From assembly GCF_014647155.1 (NCBI RefSeq), contig NZ_BMOQ01000008.1, forward strand, positions 62,001 to 126,000: DNA of 64,000 nt, in the 5' to 3' direction. The stretch is from Halarchaeum nitratireducens (GTDB lineage: Archaea > Halobacteriota > Halobacteria > Halobacteriales > Halobacteriaceae). The number at the start of each line of letters is the position of its first letter. Positions within the stretch are counted from its first letter, which is position 1. Shown in pieces: positions 60,695 to 64,000 of this stretch. The notes under the pieces were generated by a model. It saw only the letters and a list, made by a program, of their open reading frames with translations, made no database searches and was not told the DNA's origin. Both the position numbers and the translations under genes were made by a program.

Positions 60695-62425
60695 GTGACC
60701 ACCCCCGATCGACGTGCCCTCCGCGCACTCGCTGTCGTCACGATCGCCGTCGCGACAGTCACGGGACTCGTGACAGCCAGCCACCCCCGACCTGGAAGCG
60801 AGGGGAATGGCCTCACGCAAAACCAGTCGGCGACGCTCTGGTCGCGTGACGCAGACAACTACACGAGTCAAACAGCCTATTGACAGCGCTACGGCGAGAA
60901 TCGGACCGCGATGGGTCAGCTCGCGAACGGAACGGACATCACGTTCACGCGGCCGCCCGCCACTGCTTCCACTTGGACGAGCCACGACTTCACCGACCTC
61001 CACGCCGGCGGACCGCACACCTCCATCCACACACCCGACGCCGACCTCGAGAGCAGCGTGTTCATCGCGGATGCTCACGCGACGATCTTCGCTGCCCAGC
61101 CGTCGACGCAAGCGCATCTCTCAAAGAATCAGACGACCCGCTATCTCGCACCGAACGGCACACTCCGCGGCTTCGTCGACTACCGCGTCCGCTACCCGAA
61201 CACGACGACGAACGGCAATCGGAGTGTCGACTGGTCGCTCACCAGCCACCAGATCACGAACGTCACCCTCACGCAGGACGGCCAGACGATCGCGACGGCG
61301 CCCGGATCACACACGCCCGTCCTCCACTACCAGCTCGACGACGCCCAACAGACGAAACTGACTCTCCACGCAACGATCCACGTGCGCGTCCAGAAGACCG
61401 TCCGTGTGAACGGAACGGTTGTCGACGTCACGACAAAGGGCGACTCACTCACCGTCTCGGACTCGCTGGCGGGGTCAGTCTACAACCTCTCGGCGTCCCC
61501 CTACTACGCCACGTATCCGAACGGTGACGCCGGCGTCGCGATCTTCCAGTCCGCGCCGTGGCAGGGGTATACGCTCACGAAGAACGGCAGCGCCCGCGTT
61601 CGTGGCGTCTGGCGATTCTACACCGCCCGCAACACGAGCTGGGATACCCTCGTCAAGTCCACCCGCGATGGAGACAGGCAGACAGCCTCCGATTCGATTC
61701 CGGTCTTCGTGCACGCCTATCCGTCGCGGATCGGACCGGTCGCCGAGCCCGTTCGGACGGGACCCTCAATCATCACGACGTGGGGGACGAATCGATCCTC
61801 TCCGAGCGCGACGCTCGGCCCGAACATCCACATCGACATCGTCAACCGCTCCTATACCACGACGTACGGCCTCGCCGTCCGCGCCGACCACGTCGACCGG
61901 CAGGCGCTCCACGTCGCAGGAATCGTCCGCGGCGTGAATGCGAGCATCGTCCAACCGCAGCAAGGGTCAAAACGCCAGCTCCGCCGGAGTAACCTCACCG
62001 CCCACGTTGTCTCGCAGAACGCCTCGCAAGCGACGGTTCGCGTCGAACTCCACGACAACAAGACCGGAGCACCGATCGTCCTCAACCAGAGCGGGCGGTA
62101 TCCGATCTTCCAACGGTCCCGTGACGGCTACATCACGGTTGGCGGGAAGCGGGTAACGACGAACGAATCAGGCGTCGCGATGGTGACACTCCACCAGCCG
62201 GGCATCTACACGGCTCGCTATCACCCCGAGTCGTGGCTCGGGACGGACCCCGCGTACGTGAGCGACCGGGCGACCGTGCGCTGGCACCCACTCGGCACGC
62301 TCGGTGGATGGCTCGATTTTATTGTCGCCGTCGGCTGGCGACTCATCCCGTTCGCCGTGATGTTCTACGCCGGCCTGCGACTCCTCCGGATGCTCGGCGC
62401 CGAACGCTACTTTAGTGACCCATGA
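60695..62425 (+). pseudogene. Large surface protein with C-terminal anchor, split by an in-frame TGA
   Basis: A GTG start at 60695 opens MTTPDRRALRALAVVTIAVA, a signal-like helix, and continues to DNYTSQTAY before TGA at 60881-60883. The same frame resumes (QRYGENRTAMGQLANGTDIT) and runs to 62425. The combined product would be 576 residues: an extracellular beta-rich, Thr/Asn-rich region with many N-glycosylation sequons, then a C-terminal helix (about WLDFIVAVGWRLIPFAVMFY). The downstream part has no signal of its own, so the TGA most likely inactivates the gene unless it is read through. ATG 60911 is the first Met after the stop. Its 3' end overlaps the lipoprotein gene by four bases. Confidence 0.65.
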
Positions 62426-63288
62426 CACACGACACAGCCACTTCGATCGACCGACGCACCGCCCTGAAAGCACTCGGAAGCGGCACACTCGTCTGTCTGG
62501 CAGGCTGTAATGGCACATCTACGAGTACAACGCCGTCGGGGACGTCACCAACATCGACGACTACTGCGACGGGGCCGTTCACGTCGATCAGTGTGCAGGG
62601 GACGACACTCGTCGTCGAGGTGGATGCCTCGGCTGACGTCGACCACGTGAATCTCGTGAAGCCGAACGACTCGCTGTTCGGCAAGCGGTCACTCGCTGCC
62701 GGCGCCCACCGTGTCTCCTTCGACGTCGGAACAGCCTACTCGCCGGGAACGTACAAGGTCGTCGCGGTCAACAAGGGAAAATCAATCGCGACGGTCAAGC
62801 GTTCTCTTCGGCCGAACCTCGAGATCGAGAAGATGGGTGTCGGACGGAACCATCCGTCGAAGATGTGGAACGGAACGTCTCACAAGTCAGGTGATGAGGC
62901 TTTTGTCGTCGTGAAGAACAACGGGAGCGGCCCGAGCGCAGTTACAAAGCTCCTCTTCCAGGGTGCAGTCCCGTATCCAAGCGGGGAGAACGGGACGAAC
63001 TACGCAGACGACCCCAGTGTGAGCGGGATTTATGATCCATCGACCGACGCTGAGACACAACAAGTCGTTGTGCCACCGGGAGAGCGGAAGACGATTTACA
63101 GCGATCGTTCTCCATTCGGGTTCGTCCCCGGTGTCGGAACGAATTGTAAGAGCGATCCGCAAAACGGGACGTTCACAGTTAGTATCACGGGGAGCGTTCG
63201 TGATTCATCGACCTCCCAGACCTACCAGATACACTATTCGGCGTCTGAATCGTTCAACAACTGCTCAATCAAAATTGGGGAGCAGTAG
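62422..63288 (+). CDS. Tat-exported lipoprotein of unknown function
   Basis: A 288-residue protein with a twin-arginine signal and lipobox (SIDRRTALKALGSGTLVCLA, then GC). A Thr/Ser-rich linker is followed by an Ig-like beta domain (TLVVEVDASADVDHVNLVKP; YSPGTYKVVAVNKGKS). A second beta-rich half has possible cysteine pairing (VGTNCKSD; NNCSIKI). Start overlaps the upstream gene's stop (ATGA). Two bases separate it from the next gene. I do not recognise a named family; with its neighbours it probably belongs to a cell-envelope secretion or conjugation apparatus. Confidence 0.7.
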   Translation: MTHDTATSIDRRTALKALGSGTLVCLAGCNGTSTSTTPSGTSPTSTTTATGPFTSISVQGTTLVVEVDASADVDHVNLVKPNDSLFGKRSLAAGAHRVSFDVGTAYSPGTYKVVAVNKGKSIATVKRSLRPNLEIEKMGVGRNHPSKMWNGTSHKSGDEAFVVVKNNGSGPSAVTKLLFQGAVPYPSGENGTNYADDPSVSGIYDPSTDAETQQVVVPPGERKTIYSDRSPFGFVPGVGTNCKSDPQNGTFTVSITGSVRDSSTSQTYQIHYSASESFNNCSIKIGEQ

Positions 63289-63290
63289 TC

Positions 63291-64000
63291 ATGGTTGATC
63301 TAATCGATGTCGTCCTCCAGAGTTTCAAGGACGCGGTCAACTGGTTCACTGGCCTGTTCATGCAAGGCCTTCGACACGGGTATCACACCCTGACGGTCGA
63401 TACCTTCGGTACGCCGACTCCGAATACGCATAGCGGGTTTGTCTTCGGACAGCCGACAAACGCGCCGTGGCAAGCGATCCGTCATGCGCTGGTTGGCGGC
63501 CAGATTATGATGATCTCGCTTCTCCTCCTCGTAATCTGCGTACAGGGCCGACACCTCATCCGGATCTTCAATATCGGGAGTGCCTACGAGTCACGGAAGA
63601 CCAAACGGACCGCGTGGGTCGGTGCGTTCCTCATCATAACGTGGTATTGGTTGGGGGTCGTCGTGCTCTATCTGGTAAACGGATTCACGATTGCGCTCTT
63701 GCCGAGCTTATCTACCCTTGGCACAGTAATGGTCCGTCTCATCGGATCCGCACTCTCGAATCCAGCACTCTCGCTCATATTCGGACTTCTTGGAGGGGTT
63801 TCAATGTGGGCACTTGAAGCGCTCTACTACATCCGAGAGATTCTTCTCTACGTCTACATCTACGGAATGCCAATCGCAGTCGCCCTTGCGTACGGGAACA
63901 TCCCCGTTCTATCAGATGTTGCGATGGGATTCGCCAAGCGCTTCGTCCCACTCGCAATTCTCCCGCTGCCAGCAGCGATCGTGTTCAAAGGCTACGACCT
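63291..64000 (+). CDS. Polytopic membrane protein, VirB6/TrbL-like (partial, runs off the window)
   Basis: ATG 63291 opens MVDLIDVVLQSFKDAVNWFT and the frame stays open for 236 codons to the window edge. At least five hydrophobic segments are visible: IMMISLLLLVICVQG, TAWVGAFLIITWYWLGVVVL, LSLIFGLLGGVSMWALEALY, ILLYVYIYGMPIAVALAYG and FVPLAILPLPAAIVF. A long amphipathic N-terminus followed by clustered helices resembles the VirB6/TrbL channel component of type IV secretion systems. It follows the lipoprotein gene after two bases, in one operon. The gene's end and any VirB4/HerA-type ATPase would lie to the right. Confidence 0.65.
   Translation, partial: MVDLIDVVLQSFKDAVNWFTGLFMQGLRHGYHTLTVDTFGTPTPNTHSGFVFGQPTNAPWQAIRHALVGGQIMMISLLLLVICVQGRHLIRIFNIGSAYESRKTKRTAWVGAFLIITWYWLGVVVLYLVNGFTIALLPSLSTLGTVMVRLIGSALSNPALSLIFGLLGGVSMWALEALYYIREILLYVYIYGMPIAVALAYGNIPVLSDVAMGFAKRFVPLAILPLPAAIVFKGYD

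Noticed and set aside
1-64000. Integrase, attachment site, replication origin, rRNA or tRNA genes
   Set aside because: I looked for tyrosine and serine integrase motifs, Orc1/Cdc6 and Rep proteins and RNA genes and recognised none.

Overview
The window is accessory DNA from a halophilic archaeon (Haloarchaea). Support: GC-rich sequence coding for strongly acidic proteins; several genes whose start codon lies about 27 bases after a TATA box (leaderless transcripts); Tat-type lipoprotein signals (twin arginine plus a Cys lipobox) on most secreted proteins; a type I-B CRISPR repeat; haloarchaeal IS6-family elements; and three IclR regulators beside sugar or organic-acid genes. I see no rRNA, tRNA, replication or core translation genes. 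The many IS copies and broken genes fit a megaplasmid or a plastic chromosomal island.

Layout. 1-4.4 kb: CRISPR array (19 repeats in view, running off the left edge) with cas2, cas1, cas4 and only the 3' part of cas3; the interference genes are gone and cas3 is joined to a broken HNH nuclease gene. 4.4-5.3 kb: a VapBC-type toxin-antitoxin pair. 5.5-7 kb: IS6-family elements in a membrane-gene remnant. 7-9.8 kb: acetamidase/formamidase with an amide-binding lipoprotein. 9.9-10.5 kb: IS and amidohydrolase debris. 10.7-18.3 kb: oligopeptide ABC transporter plus gamma-glutamyltransferase. 18.5-21.7 kb: IclR regulator, OFA-like transporter, CitE-like lyase. 21.8-25.4 kb: hybrid IS copy, decapitated halocyanin, protoporphyrinogen oxidase, a two-repeat CRISPR-like locus, a frameshifted IS.

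26-36.2 kb: a carbohydrate-type cluster (IclR, complete ABC importer, creatininase-family hydrolase, enolase-superfamily enzyme, SDR, RidA, TIM-barrel protein). 36.3-41.4 kb: IS scrap, a second VapBC, an ATPase pseudogene, a Tat-exported sugar isomerase-like protein and a CocE/NonD hydrolase. 41.6-42.4 kb: an intact IS.

42.5-58.2 kb: the most coherent system, a probable L-rhamnose (or related 6-deoxysugar) catabolic island. It has an importer, rhamnose mutarotase, amidohydrolase-type lactonase, rhamnonate-type dehydratase, zinc dehydrogenase and FAH-family diketo-acid hydrolase, which together match the diketo-hydrolase route ending in pyruvate and L-lactate. It also has a LutC plus fused LutB-LutA lactate-oxidising complex and a GntP permease. 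A near-palindrome around GGTAATACCG recurs five times in the intergenic DNA of this island and I found it nowhere else in the window.

58.3-59.9 kb: two recombined gene stumps, including an in-frame P-type ATPase/histidine kinase chimera. 60.2-64 kb: start of a membrane and secreted-protein operon resembling conjugative type IV secretion (small VirB2-like protein, large surface protein split by a TGA, lipoprotein, VirB6-like polytopic protein), continuing past the right edge.
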